NCBI RefSeq assembly: GCF_014643775.1
Contig: NZ_BMKC01000002.1
Location: 310,001 to 374,000 of the forward strand
Source of the DNA: Arenimonas soli
GTDB lineage: Bacteria; Pseudomonadota; Gammaproteobacteria; Xanthomonadales; Xanthomonadaceae
DNA: 64,000 bases
Direction of reading: 5' to 3'
In this document: in pieces, positions 16,335-24,343 of the stretch
Numbering within the stretch: position 1 is the stretch's first letter
Layout: every line of letters starts with the position of its first letter
The notes under the pieces: generated by a model
The model's input: the letters and a program-made list of their open reading frames with translations, nothing else
Databases searched by the model: none
What the model was told of the DNA's origin: nothing
Made by a program: the position numbers and the translations under genes

Positions 16335-17474
16335 ATGCGCGAACGACTGAAACAGCTTTTCACCCCGCTCAACTTCGCCGGTTACATCACCTGGGGCGCC
16401 ATCGGGTGGGATTTGGTCTACGGCGGTAGCGGCGTGCCGGCCTGGCTGGATGGAACGCCGCCGACCTGGGGGCTGGGCACCCTGCACGTGGCCTACCTGG
16501 TCCTGTTCATGGCCGTCGTGGGTCGCAACGACACCCCGCTACCCCGCCTGCGGGTCTACATCGTGCTCCAGTACCTGCTGGCGTTCGCGATGATGGCCCT
16601 GGCGCGCAACAGCACCCTGCCGATCCTGCTGATCCTGTGCGCGATCCAGGTCGTGAACGCCTGGTCGCCCCGCGGTTCCGGCGTGGTGCTGGCGCTGGTG
16701 AACATCGCGCTGTACGGCATCTATGCGGGCGTCTGGGGCTGGGGCTCTCCGCTGGTGGGCACGCTGATGTTGGGGTGTTTCCAGGTATTCGCCGCCAGCG
16801 CGGCCTGGTTCGGAGTGAGCGCCGAACGTGCGCGCGACGATCTGGCCGCTGCCAATGCCGACCTGCTGGCGACGCGTTCGCTGCTGGCGGAAACCGCGCG
16901 CGACGGCGAACGCCTGCGCCTTTCGCGCGAACTGCACGACGTCGCCGGCCACAAGCTCACCGCGTTGAAGTTGAACCTGGCGGCGCTTTCACGCGACCCG
17001 CGTGTGGCCGGCGACGCCCAGGTCGCGCTCTGCGCGCGCCTGGCCGACGAGCTGCTGACCGACATCCGCGACGTGGTGCAGCAGATGCGCCGTTCCGACG
17101 GCATGGACCTGGGCCCGGCGCTGGAAGCTCTGGCCACGCCCTTCCCGCGGCCGCGCCTGCACCTGCAGATAGACGGCGATGCCCGCGTGGGCTCGCTGCC
17201 GCAGGCCGAGGCGGTGCTGCGCGCCGTGCAGGAAGGCCTGACCAATGCCGCCCGGCATTCCCAGGCCAACAACCTGTGGGTGGTGCTGGCACGGGAACCG
17301 GGCGGGCTGCGCCTGGACATCCGCGACGACGGCCGCGGCCGCGGCGCGCTGGAACCGGGCAACGGCCTGCGCGGCATGCGCGAACGCCTGCAAGCCCTGG
17401 GCGGCGGGCTTGAGCTGGGCCGCACCGATACCGGCGGCGTGCACCTGCAGGCCTGGCTGCCGGTGGCGGCATGA
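16335..17474 (+). CDS. DesK/NarL-type sensor histidine kinase
   Basis: 379 residues from the ATG at 16335. The longer open frame overlaps the divergent gene. About six membrane helices occupy residues 10-160. They are followed by a helix and a HisKA_3 domain with the phospho-accepting H201 in LRLSRELHDVAGHKLTALKL, then an HATPase domain with EGLTNAARHS, RDDGRGRG and GNGLRGMRERL. No periplasmic sensor domain is present, so it may sense the membrane itself, as DesK does. Its stop overlaps the start of the response regulator by four bases. Confidence 0.9.
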   Translation: MRERLKQLFTPLNFAGYITWGAIGWDLVYGGSGVPAWLDGTPPTWGLGTLHVAYLVLFMAVVGRNDTPLPRLRVYIVLQYLLAFAMMALARNSTLPILLILCAIQVVNAWSPRGSGVVLALVNIALYGIYAGVWGWGSPLVGTLMLGCFQVFAASAAWFGVSAERARDDLAAANADLLATRSLLAETARDGERLRLSRELHDVAGHKLTALKLNLAALSRDPRVAGDAQVALCARLADELLTDIRDVVQQMRRSDGMDLGPALEALATPFPRPRLHLQIDGDARVGSLPQAEAVLRAVQEGLTNAARHSQANNLWVVLAREPGGLRLDIRDDGRGRGALEPGNGLRGMRERLQALGGGLELGRTDTGGVHLQAWLPVAA

Positions 17475-18112
17475 GCGGCGACCCCATCCGCGTCGCCCTG
17501 GCCGACGACCAGGCCCTGGTGCGCAGCGGCCTGATCGCGCTGCTGGCAGGTTTCCCGCGCCTGGAAATGGTGGTGCAGGCCGACGACGGCCAGGCCCTGC
17601 TCGACGCGCTGGCCTCGTCGCCGGCGGACGTCATCCTTTCCGACATCCGGATGCCCGGCCTGGACGGCTTCGGCCTGGTGCGCGCGTTGCGCGAACGCGG
17701 CGATGCCACCCCGGTGGTGCTGCTGACCACCTTCGACGAGGAAAGCCTGCCGCTGGCCGCCGCCGAGGCCGGGGCCCAGGGGTTCTTGCTAAAGGACGCC
17801 TCGCCGGAGGACCTGTACGAAGCCATCACCCGCGTCGCCGCCGGTGAAACCCTGCTGGCGCCGGTGCCCACCGACCCGGTGCGCGCGCGGTACGCCTACC
17901 GCGACCAGTCGGCGCCGACCGACACCTTCAGCGAACGCGAGGTGGCGATCCTTCGCCTGATCGCCGGCGGCTATTCGAACCGGGAAATCGCCAAGGCCGT
18001 GTTCCTGTCCGAAGGCACGGTGAAGAACTACGTCTCGGAAATCCTGGACAAGATGGGCACCCGCGACCGCACCCGCGCCGTGCTCAAGGCCATCACCCTG
18101 CGCATCATCTGA
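17471..18112 (+). CDS. LuxR/NarL-family response regulator
   Basis: 213 residues. The receiver domain spans residues 5-120 with acidic residues D12-D13, the phosphorylation site D58 in [10 protein letters not shown], the conserved T/K switch residues, and [16 protein letters not shown] LuxR helix-turn-helix follows near 150-205 ([43 protein letters not shown]). It is translationally coupled to the kinase gene and resembles DesR-type regulators. Likely targets include the divergent DUF2306-like gene and its own operon. Confidence 0.92.
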   Translation: MSGDPIRVALADDQALVRSGLIALLAGFPRLEMVVQADDGQALLDALASSPADVILSDIRMPGLDGFGLVRALRERGDATPVVLLTTFDEESLPLAAAEAGAQGFLLKDASPEDLYEAITRVAAGETLLAPVPTDPVRARYAYRDQSAPTDTFSEREVAILRLIAGGYSNREIAKAVFLSEGTVKNYVSEILDKMGTRDRTRAVLKAITLRII

Positions 18113-18113
18113 A

Positions 18114-19352
18114 TCAGTTGAGCCAGGCGACGGTGGCGGTGGCGACGACCATGGCGACCAGGCCGGCGGCGACGCGCAGGCCGTAGGCGGGGCCGCCGCT
18201 GGCGAAGGCGACAACCGACTTGGCCACCGAACTGGCCGCCAGCATCAGTACGATCGCCCAGCGCGCCTGTTCGACGTCGAGGGCGCCGCTGGCCGAAAGT
18301 TTGGCCACGGTGGCGGCCGCGGCATGCACTTCCGCCAGCGCCGCCAGGGTGGCGCCGGCCATCGCGCCACGCGGGCCCAGCCAGGCATTGAGCGCCGCCG
18401 AGGCGAACAGCACCGCCGTGATGATGACGGCGAACAGCAGCGCATGCCGGAACCGGAACATGCGCGACTGCGCGGTCGGCGGCGGCTCGCCCTGGCCGTC
18501 GGGGCGCAGGCCCAGCAGGCCGCCGGCCAGCAGCACGGCGCCGCCCGCGGCCAGTTCACCGCCCACCTGCGCCAGCAGCCCCGGCGACACCGCCAGCAGG
18601 ATCGGCACGAACAGGCTGAGCGAGGCCAGGTTGGCCAGCATCGCCGCGCCCACCGCCGGCGAACGCAGCGACGGGGTTTCGCGCACGCGCTGGCCGAAAC
18701 CGGCCACCGCCGCGGTGGACGACACGTAGCCGGCGAAGAAACCCGCCACCGCCAGTCCCCAGCGATTGCCGACCAGGCGCAGCGCGACATGGCCCAGGGC
18801 GCTGATCGCCATCACCAGCACGACCAGCTTCCACAGCATCGCCGGGTTGAAGACGTCGAAGGGGCCGATGCTGCGGTCGGGCACCAGCGGCAGCACCACC
18901 AGCGCCGACGCCAGCAGGACCAGGCCGTCGCGCACTTCGGCTTCGCTGACGCGTTCCCGGGCCAGCTGGTGCAGCGGCGCCTTCAGGTAGACCAGGGCCG
19001 CGACCACCACGCCCAGGCCACCGGCCAGGGCCGGCAGGCCCAGGGCCAGGCCGCCCAGCAGGGTGGTCAGCACCAGGGTGATCTCGCCGGTGAGGCCGGG
19101 GTCTTCGGCGCGGCTGAGGCGGTAGCTCATGGCCGCGAACAGGCCCGACAGGGCCACCACCACCACGAACACGGCCAGGCCCAGCCACAGCGCGACGGCC
19201 CCGCACAGCGCCGCCAGGGCGTGGGTGCGCAAACCGGCCGAGGTGGCGCGGCCGGGGTGCCGGCGTTCGCGCACCGCGCCCACCAGCAGGCCCACGCCCA
19301 GGGCCGTGGCCAGAGGCAGCAGCGGCAGGGCGTGGACGGTGATCGCGGTCAT
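18114..19352 (-). CDS. MgtC/SapB-like and DUF4010 membrane protein
   Basis: I start at the ATG at 19352 (412 residues), eleven bases after GGAGG. The frame is open upstream through the antisense of fbp. The protein is almost wholly hydrophobic, with about twelve helices. The N-terminal quarter has the MgtC/SapB-like pattern ([25 protein letters not shown]). The rest matches DUF4010, including [20 protein letters not shown] and [19 protein letters not shown] transport role is likely, but the substrate is unknown. It converges on the response regulator gene with a one-base gap. Confidence 0.8.
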   Translation of the reverse strand: MTAITVHALPLLPLATALGVGLLVGAVRERRHPGRATSAGLRTHALAALCGAVALWLGLAVFVVVVALSGLFAAMSYRLSRAEDPGLTGEITLVLTTLLGGLALGLPALAGGLGVVVAALVYLKAPLHQLARERVSEAEVRDGLVLLASALVVLPLVPDRSIGPFDVFNPAMLWKLVVLVMAISALGHVALRLVGNRWGLAVAGFFAGYVSSTAAVAGFGQRVRETPSLRSPAVGAAMLANLASLSLFVPILLAVSPGLLAQVGGELAAGGAVLLAGGLLGLRPDGQGEPPPTAQSRMFRFRHALLFAVIITAVLFASAALNAWLGPRGAMAGATLAALAEVHAAAATVAKLSASGALDVEQARWAIVLMLAASSVAKSVVAFASGGPAYGLRVAAGLVAMVVATATVAWLN

Positions 19353-19442
19353 GCCCGATTGTGCCTCCAGGCGGACCCGCGCTTGCAAGCCCCGCGTGGG
19401 CCCGGACAATGCCGGGGTCCGCCGCCACCCTGCTGGAGCCCC

Positions 19443-20471
19443 ATGAAGCCCATTTCCCTGACCCGCTACCTCATCGAGGAACAGCACGCCGGCCGCATCA
19501 ACGCCGACCTGCGCCTGCTGATCGAGGTCGTGGCCCGCGCCTGCAAGACCATTTCCATCGCCATCGGCAAGGGCGCGCTGGGCGGCGTGCTGGGCGACGC
19601 CGGCAGCCCCGGCGCGGCGAGCATGAACATCCAGGGCGAGGCGCAGAAGAAGCTCGACGTGCTGAGCAACGACATCCTGCTCGAGGCCAACGCCTGGGGC
19701 GGCCACCTGGCCGGCCTGGCGTCCGAGGAAATGGACCACAGCCAGCCCATCCCCGACGCCTTCCAGCGCGGCAACTACCTGCTGCTGTTCGATCCGCTCG
19801 ACGGCAGCAGCAACATCGACGTGAACATCTCGGTCGGCACCATCTTCTCGGTGCTGCGCTGCCCGGACGACGTCACCGCGCCGGGCGACGAACACTTCCT
19901 GCAGCCGGGCAACACCCAGGTCTGCGCCGGCTACACCACCTACGGCCCCAGCACGATGCTGGTGCTGACCGTCGGCCACGGCACCCACGTGTTCACCCTG
20001 GACCGCGAGATCGGCAGCTTCATGATGACCCGGCGCGACGTGCAGGTGCCCGCGGAAACGAAGGAGTTCGCGGTCAACATGTCCAACCAGCGCTTCTGGG
20101 AAGCGCCGATGCAGCGCTATGTCGACGACCTCCTGCAGGGCAAGCAAGGTCCGCGCGGCAAGGACTTCAACATGCGCTGGGTGGCCTCGATGGTGGCCGA
20201 CGTGCACCGCATCATCACCCGCGGCGGCATCTTCAGCTACCCGCTCGACAGCAAGTGCCGCGACAAGGGCGGAAAGCTGCGGCTGATGTACGAAGCCAAT
20301 CCGATGGCCTTCATCATCGAACAGGCCGGCGGCGCCGCCAGCACCGGACGCCAGCGCATGCTGGACGTGCAGCCGACCGGCCTGCACCAGCGCGTGCCGG
20401 TGTTCCTGGGGTCGCGCGACGAGGTGGAGCAGGCGGTGCGCTACCACCGCGAACACGATGCGGAGTCCTGA
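19443..20471 (+). CDS. fbp: Fructose-1,6-bisphosphatase, class I
   Basis: 342 residues from the ATG at 19443. It removes the 1-phosphate of fructose 1,6-bisphosphate in gluconeogenesis. The metal-binding loop [21 protein letters not shown] is intact, as are SEEM near residue 98, the substrate loop RYVDDLLQG, and GGIFSYP with [17 protein letters not shown]. Upstream frame extension only reads the antisense of the neighbouring gene. The 2OG-dependent oxygenase gene begins at or overlaps its stop codon. Confidence 0.96.
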   Translation: MKPISLTRYLIEEQHAGRINADLRLLIEVVARACKTISIAIGKGALGGVLGDAGSPGAASMNIQGEAQKKLDVLSNDILLEANAWGGHLAGLASEEMDHSQPIPDAFQRGNYLLLFDPLDGSSNIDVNISVGTIFSVLRCPDDVTAPGDEHFLQPGNTQVCAGYTTYGPSTMLVLTVGHGTHVFTLDREIGSFMMTRRDVQVPAETKEFAVNMSNQRFWEAPMQRYVDDLLQGKQGPRGKDFNMRWVASMVADVHRIITRGGIFSYPLDSKCRDKGGKLRLMYEANPMAFIIEQAGGAASTGRQRMLDVQPTGLHQRVPVFLGSRDEVEQAVRYHREHDAES

Positions 20472-20472
20472 G

Positions 20473-21177
20473 GTGGGCGGCGGCGACTTCATCGAAATCT
20501 ACGAAGACGCCATCCCGGCGGCGACCTGCGCGCAGATCATCCGGCGCTTCGAGGAGTGCGGGCAGGACCAGCCGGGCCTGGTCGGCGGCGGCCTCTTCCC
20601 CGACCTCAAGAACAGCCGCGACATCAGCATTTCCGGCAAGCCCGAGTGGCGCGATGTCGAAACCAGTTTCGTGCAGGCCATCCTCAACGGCCTGGCCAAT
20701 TACCTGCGCAAGTATCCCTACACCCTGATCGCGCCGCTGATGGTCCAGCACGGGAAAAGCCCGACCGACGTCCGGCGCCTGATGGCCGACGACTTCGAAA
20801 CGCTGCCTGACGCCGCCCTGGACGACATCATCCGCTCGATCTTCCGGCCAGGGCGCATCAACCTGCAGCGCTACCGCGCCGGCGAGGGCGGTTACCCCTA
20901 CTGGCACTGCGAGCTGTACCCACGCGATCCGGGCTGCGAAACCCTGCACCGCCACCTGCTGTGGACGGTGTACCTCAATGACGACTTCCAGGCCGGCGAA
21001 ACCGAGTTCCTGTACCAGCAGCGCAAGGTGCCGCCGCGCACCGGCAGCCTGCTGATCGCGCCCGCCGCCTTCACCCACACCCACCGCGGCAACCGCCCGG
21101 AAGGGGGCGACAAATACATCGCCACCAGCTGGGTGCTGTTCAACCGCGCCGAACAGATCTTCGGCAAGGGCGCCTGA
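20473..21177 (+). CDS. 2-oxoglutarate/Fe(II)-dependent dioxygenase-like protein
   Basis: I prefer the GTG at 20473, with GGAG about eight bases upstream (234 residues). An in-frame ATG at 20458, inside fbp, has no ribosome-binding site. The C-terminal half has a prolyl-4-hydroxylase-like double-stranded beta helix. A metal pair reads H145-C-E147 (HxE instead of the common HxD). The distal histidine lies in FTHTHRG (202-205). The protein is coupled to fbp. Its substrate is unknown, and a protein or small-molecule hydroxylase are both possible. Confidence 0.75.
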   Translation: MGGGDFIEIYEDAIPAATCAQIIRRFEECGQDQPGLVGGGLFPDLKNSRDISISGKPEWRDVETSFVQAILNGLANYLRKYPYTLIAPLMVQHGKSPTDVRRLMADDFETLPDAALDDIIRSIFRPGRINLQRYRAGEGGYPYWHCELYPRDPGCETLHRHLLWTVYLNDDFQAGETEFLYQQRKVPPRTGSLLIAPAAFTHTHRGNRPEGGDKYIATSWVLFNRAEQIFGKGA

Positions 21178-21186
21178 GCCGGCGCT

Positions 21187-22269
21187 TCAGAACAGTTCGC
21201 CCTGCGGCCCGGGCTTGCGTGGAGCGATGAACTGCCCGCAGTCGAGCCTGGATTCGCGCCGGGTGGCGTAACCAAGCTTGCGCGTGGCCAGGTCGAAGCG
21301 CTGGCCCGCCAGCCGGGCCCATTCCCCCGTGCCGGTCTGGCGCTGGCCAAAGCTGGCGTCGTAGTCGCGGCCGCCGCGGGCCTGCCTGACCAGGCTCATG
21401 ACGTGGCCGGCGCGTTCGGGCAGGTGCGCCTCCAGCCAGTCCTGGAAGATGGGCGCCACTTCGTGCGGCAGGCGCAGCAGCACCATGCCGGCGGTGCTGG
21501 CGCCGGCTTCGCGCGCCGCGGCCAGCACGGCCTCCATTTCCGCGTCGTTCACCGCCGGGATGACCGGCGCGAACATCACGCCGGTGGGGATGCCGGCTTC
21601 GCTGAGGCGACGGATGGCCTGCAGGCGACGATGCGGCGCACTGGCACGTGGTTCAAGCTTCGCCGAAAGCCGGTTGTCGAGCGTGGTGACCGACAGCGCC
21701 ACGCTGACCAACTTGCGTCGCGCCAGCGGTTCGAGCAGGTCGAGGTCGCGTTCCACCAGCGCGTTCTTGGTGAGCAGGGTGAACGGATGCCCGCAGTCGG
21801 CCAGCACCTCGATGATGGCGCGGGTGAGCCGGTAGCGGCGTTCGATGGGCTGGTAGGGGTCGGTATTGGTGCCCATGGCGATGGGCGCGCACGCGTAACC
21901 CGGCTTCGCCAGCTCCCCGCGCAGGACGTCGGCGACGTTGGTCTTGGCGAACAACCGGGTTTCGAAATCGAGCCCGGGCGAAAGATCCAGGTAGGCGTGG
22001 CTTGGGCGGGCGAAACAATAGCTGCAGCCGTGCTCGCAGCCACGGTAGGCATTCACCGACCGGTCGAATGGCAGGTCGGGCGACCGGTTGCGGCTGATGA
22101 CGCTGCGGGCCCGCTCTTCGCTGACCACGGTGCGCACGTCGGGCGGGCCCGGGTCGTCGTCGTGCCAGCCGTCGTGTTCGGACTCGCGCGTGGTGACGGC
22201 GAAGCGGCCTTCAGTGTTGCCGACGGCGCCGCGACCCTTGGCGGGCCTTGGAGGGGGGTTTCCTGACAT
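21187..22269 (-). CDS. PA0069-family radical SAM protein
   Basis: 360 residues from the ATG at 22269. The longer open frame runs antisense through the cardiolipin synthase gene. The [4Fe-4S] motif CEHGCSYC (CxxxCxxC) follows RSVNAYRGCEHG, as in the Rv2578c/PA0069 family. MGTNTDPYQPIERRY and FTLLTKNALVERD are further family blocks. These proteins resemble spore photoproduct lyase-type enzymes, but their reaction is not established. The gene is divergent from cls. Confidence 0.88.
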   Translation of the reverse strand: MSGNPPPRPAKGRGAVGNTEGRFAVTTRESEHDGWHDDDPGPPDVRTVVSEERARSVISRNRSPDLPFDRSVNAYRGCEHGCSYCFARPSHAYLDLSPGLDFETRLFAKTNVADVLRGELAKPGYACAPIAMGTNTDPYQPIERRYRLTRAIIEVLADCGHPFTLLTKNALVERDLDLLEPLARRKLVSVALSVTTLDNRLSAKLEPRASAPHRRLQAIRRLSEAGIPTGVMFAPVIPAVNDAEMEAVLAAAREAGASTAGMVLLRLPHEVAPIFQDWLEAHLPERAGHVMSLVRQARGGRDYDASFGQRQTGTGEWARLAGQRFDLATRKLGYATRRESRLDCGQFIAPRKPGPQGELF

Positions 22270-22326
22270 GATGGGCACCAGTTTGCCGCCGGCCCGTCTC
22301 GTCCGGCGAGACCGCAGGGAGCAGGC

Positions 22327-23742
22327 ATGGATTTTCCGTTCGATTGGGACACCTTCAAGCCCTGGCTGATCGGCCTGTGGGCGGTGTACGTGCCGGTGCT
22401 GGCCGGCTGGATCGTCATGCAGAAGCGCGAACCCATCGCCACCCTGAGCTGGGTGCTGTCGCTGGCCGCGCTGCCGTGGATCGGGCTGCTTGTGTACCAC
22501 TTCCTGGGGCCACAGCGCATCGTGCGCCAGCGCCGGCGACGCAGCCTGTCGCGGCGGACCCTGGAACCGGGCCTGCCGTCCGACCTGGTGACCAACGAGG
22601 ATTGCGCCACCGTTTCCCACCTGGCCCAGACGATCACCCAGTTCGCGCCCAGCAGCGCCGTCGACGTGAAGCTGCTGGTCGGCGGCAAGGCCACCTACGC
22701 CGCGCTGCACGAGGCCATCGCCAGCGCGAAGCACCACCTGCACCTGGAGTACTACATCTTCGAACCCGACCAGACCGGCACGCCGCTGCGCGACGCGCTG
22801 GTGGCCAAGGCCCGCGAAGGCGTGCGGGTCCGCCTGCTGCTCGATGCCCTGGGTTCGGCCAGGCTGGGCAGGGCCTTCCTGGCCCCGCTCAGGGACGCCG
22901 GCGTCGAAATCAGCTGGTTCCACCCGGTGCGCCTGCGCTTCATCTGGCGCCCGCGCATCAACCTGCGCAACCACCGCAAGATCGTCATCGTTGATGGCTG
23001 CGTGGCCTTCACCGGCGGCATCAACATCACCGACGACGAAAACGAAGCGGTCAATCCCAAGGCCTTCCACGACCTGCACTTGCGCCTGGAAGGGTCGATC
23101 GTGCGCTGGCTGCAGCTGGCGTTCCTGGAAGACTGGCACTACGCCACCGGCGTCGCGCTGCGCGACGAGAACCTGTGGCCCGAAGCACGCAAGGGCACGA
23201 TGCTGGCCCACGCGCTGCCCTCCGGGCCCGACTCGGTGTGGGAATCGATCCACCGGGTGAAGGTCGAAGCGATCCACCAGGCCGACCGGCGCGTCTGGCT
23301 GGTGACGCCCTATTTCGTTCCCGGCGAGGCGGCGCGCATGGCGCTGACATCGGCGGCGATGCGCGGGCTGGACGTCCGCGTGGTGGTGCCGGCCAGGAGC
23401 GACTCGACCCTGGTCAGCGCGGCGTCGCGGTCGTACTACGACGAACTGCTGGCGGCCGGCATCGGTGTTTTCGAGTACCAGCCGCGCATGCTGCACAGCA
23501 AGGCGCTGCTGGTGGACGACGAAACCTGCGTGCTGGGCAGCGCCAATTTCGACAGCCGCAGCTTCCGGCTCAACTTCGAGCTGAGCATCCTGCTGCACGA
23601 CCGGGACCTGGCCGGCGAGCTCGAACGCGAGATGACCTCGACCCTGGCCCAGTGCCGGGAAGTGAAGGCCGACGACCCGCCGCCTCCCTTCCTGCGCCGG
23701 CTCGCCGACAACGCCACCCGCCTGCTTTCGCCGGTGCTCTGA
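22327..23742 (+). CDS. cls: Cardiolipin synthase (phospholipase D superfamily)
   Basis: 471 residues, similar in length to ClsA. Two N-terminal membrane helices (about 12-30 and 38-58) are followed by two HKD motifs: NHRKIVIVDGCVAFTGGINI, and LHSKALLVDDETCVLGSANFDSRS. The enzyme joins phosphatidyl groups at the inner membrane to make cardiolipin. Which paralogue (ClsA, B or C type) it is cannot be settled, but the two-helix N-terminus favours ClsA. Confidence 0.93.
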   Translation: MDFPFDWDTFKPWLIGLWAVYVPVLAGWIVMQKREPIATLSWVLSLAALPWIGLLVYHFLGPQRIVRQRRRRSLSRRTLEPGLPSDLVTNEDCATVSHLAQTITQFAPSSAVDVKLLVGGKATYAALHEAIASAKHHLHLEYYIFEPDQTGTPLRDALVAKAREGVRVRLLLDALGSARLGRAFLAPLRDAGVEISWFHPVRLRFIWRPRINLRNHRKIVIVDGCVAFTGGINITDDENEAVNPKAFHDLHLRLEGSIVRWLQLAFLEDWHYATGVALRDENLWPEARKGTMLAHALPSGPDSVWESIHRVKVEAIHQADRRVWLVTPYFVPGEAARMALTSAAMRGLDVRVVVPARSDSTLVSAASRSYYDELLAAGIGVFEYQPRMLHSKALLVDDETCVLGSANFDSRSFRLNFELSILLHDRDLAGELEREMTSTLAQCREVKADDPPPPFLRRLADNATRLLSPVL

Positions 23743-23752
23743 GCCGGGCCTC

Positions 23753-23780
23753 TGGACTCGTCGCGTGCTTGGGCTAAACT
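23753..23780 (+). promoter_or_regulatory. Promoter for the two small membrane protein genes
   Basis: TGGACT (23753-23758) and TAAACT (23775-23780) are separated by 16 bases. The predicted [16 protein letters not shown] about 18 bases before the ATG at 23805, with GAGGTG as ribosome-binding site. Confidence 0.5.
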
Positions 23781-23804
23781 TCCGGCAAACCCGCGAGGTG
23801 ACCC

Positions 23805-24068
23805 ATGCATTGGCTTTATCTGCTCGGTTCGCTGGCCTGCCTCGGCCTGGCCATGATGCGTTCGATGCCCACCCTGGGCGTGTTGGTGTTCCTGGCCGGA
23901 TCGCTGGCGCTGATGGTGGCGTTCCTGCTTGGCTGGCTGAACGCACGCATCGCCAGTACGTCGCGTGACTCCAGCCACATCATGACCGCCGAGGAGCTCC
24001 GCCACCTGCGCGAGCAGGCCGAAGCACGCAAGGCGGCACGCGGCGAAGACTCCACCCACCGTTCCTGA
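23805..24068 (+). CDS. Small membrane protein of unknown function
   Basis: 87 residues with two membrane helices (about 2-20 and 24-46) and a charged cytoplasmic tail (HIMTAEELRHLREQAEARKAARG) that is probably helical. GAGGTG precedes the ATG. It is cotranscribed with the GlsB-type gene 13 bases downstream. I do not recognise a family. Confidence 0.75.
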   Translation: MHWLYLLGSLACLGLAMMRSMPTLGVLVFLAGSLALMVAFLLGWLNARIASTSRDSSHIMTAEELRHLREQAEARKAARGEDSTHRS

Positions 24069-24081
24069 AGGGAGGCAATGT

Positions 24082-24333
24082 ATGGACGGAACAAGCTTGC
24101 TCGTTTTCCTGGTCATCGGCGCGCTGGCCGGCTGGCTTGCCGGCCTGGTGATGAAGGGCCGCGGTTTCGGCATCCTCATCAACATGGTCGTCGGCGTGCT
24201 GGGGGCCTTCTTCGGGGGCTGGCTGCTGCCCAAGCTGGGCATCAGCTTCGGCGGCGACATCGGCGTCTTCATCACCGCCTTCATCGGCGCCGTGCTGCTG
24301 CTGGCGATCATCAGCCTCATCAAGCGGGCCTGA
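24082..24333 (+). CDS. GlsB/YeaQ/YmgE-family stress-associated membrane protein
   Basis: 83 residues with three glycine-rich membrane helices. The opening GALAGWLAGLVMKGRGFG and the central VVGVLGAFFGGWLL are diagnostic of the transglycosylase-associated family. Family members are linked to stress responses, but the molecular role is not known. GGGAGG lies upstream of the ATG. An out-of-frame ATG four bases earlier is not used. The stop codon lies in the loop of a small hairpin. Confidence 0.9.
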   Translation: MDGTSLLVFLVIGALAGWLAGLVMKGRGFGILINMVVGVLGAFFGGWLLPKLGISFGGDIGVFITAFIGAVLLLAIISLIKRA

Positions 24334-24339
24334 GCCCGC
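24324..24339. terminator. Short hairpin over the GlsB-type stop codon
   Basis: GCGGGC (24324-24329) pairs with GCCCGC (24334-24339), and the loop CTGA contains the stop TGA. It stands between two convergent genes only ten bases apart. The T run is poor, so the call is tentative. Confidence 0.35.
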
Positions 24340-24343
24340 GATT

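Noticed and set aside
21640-21655. parS-like CACGTGGTTC in the radical SAM gene
   Set aside because: Only one half-site is present and it is far from the origin cluster.
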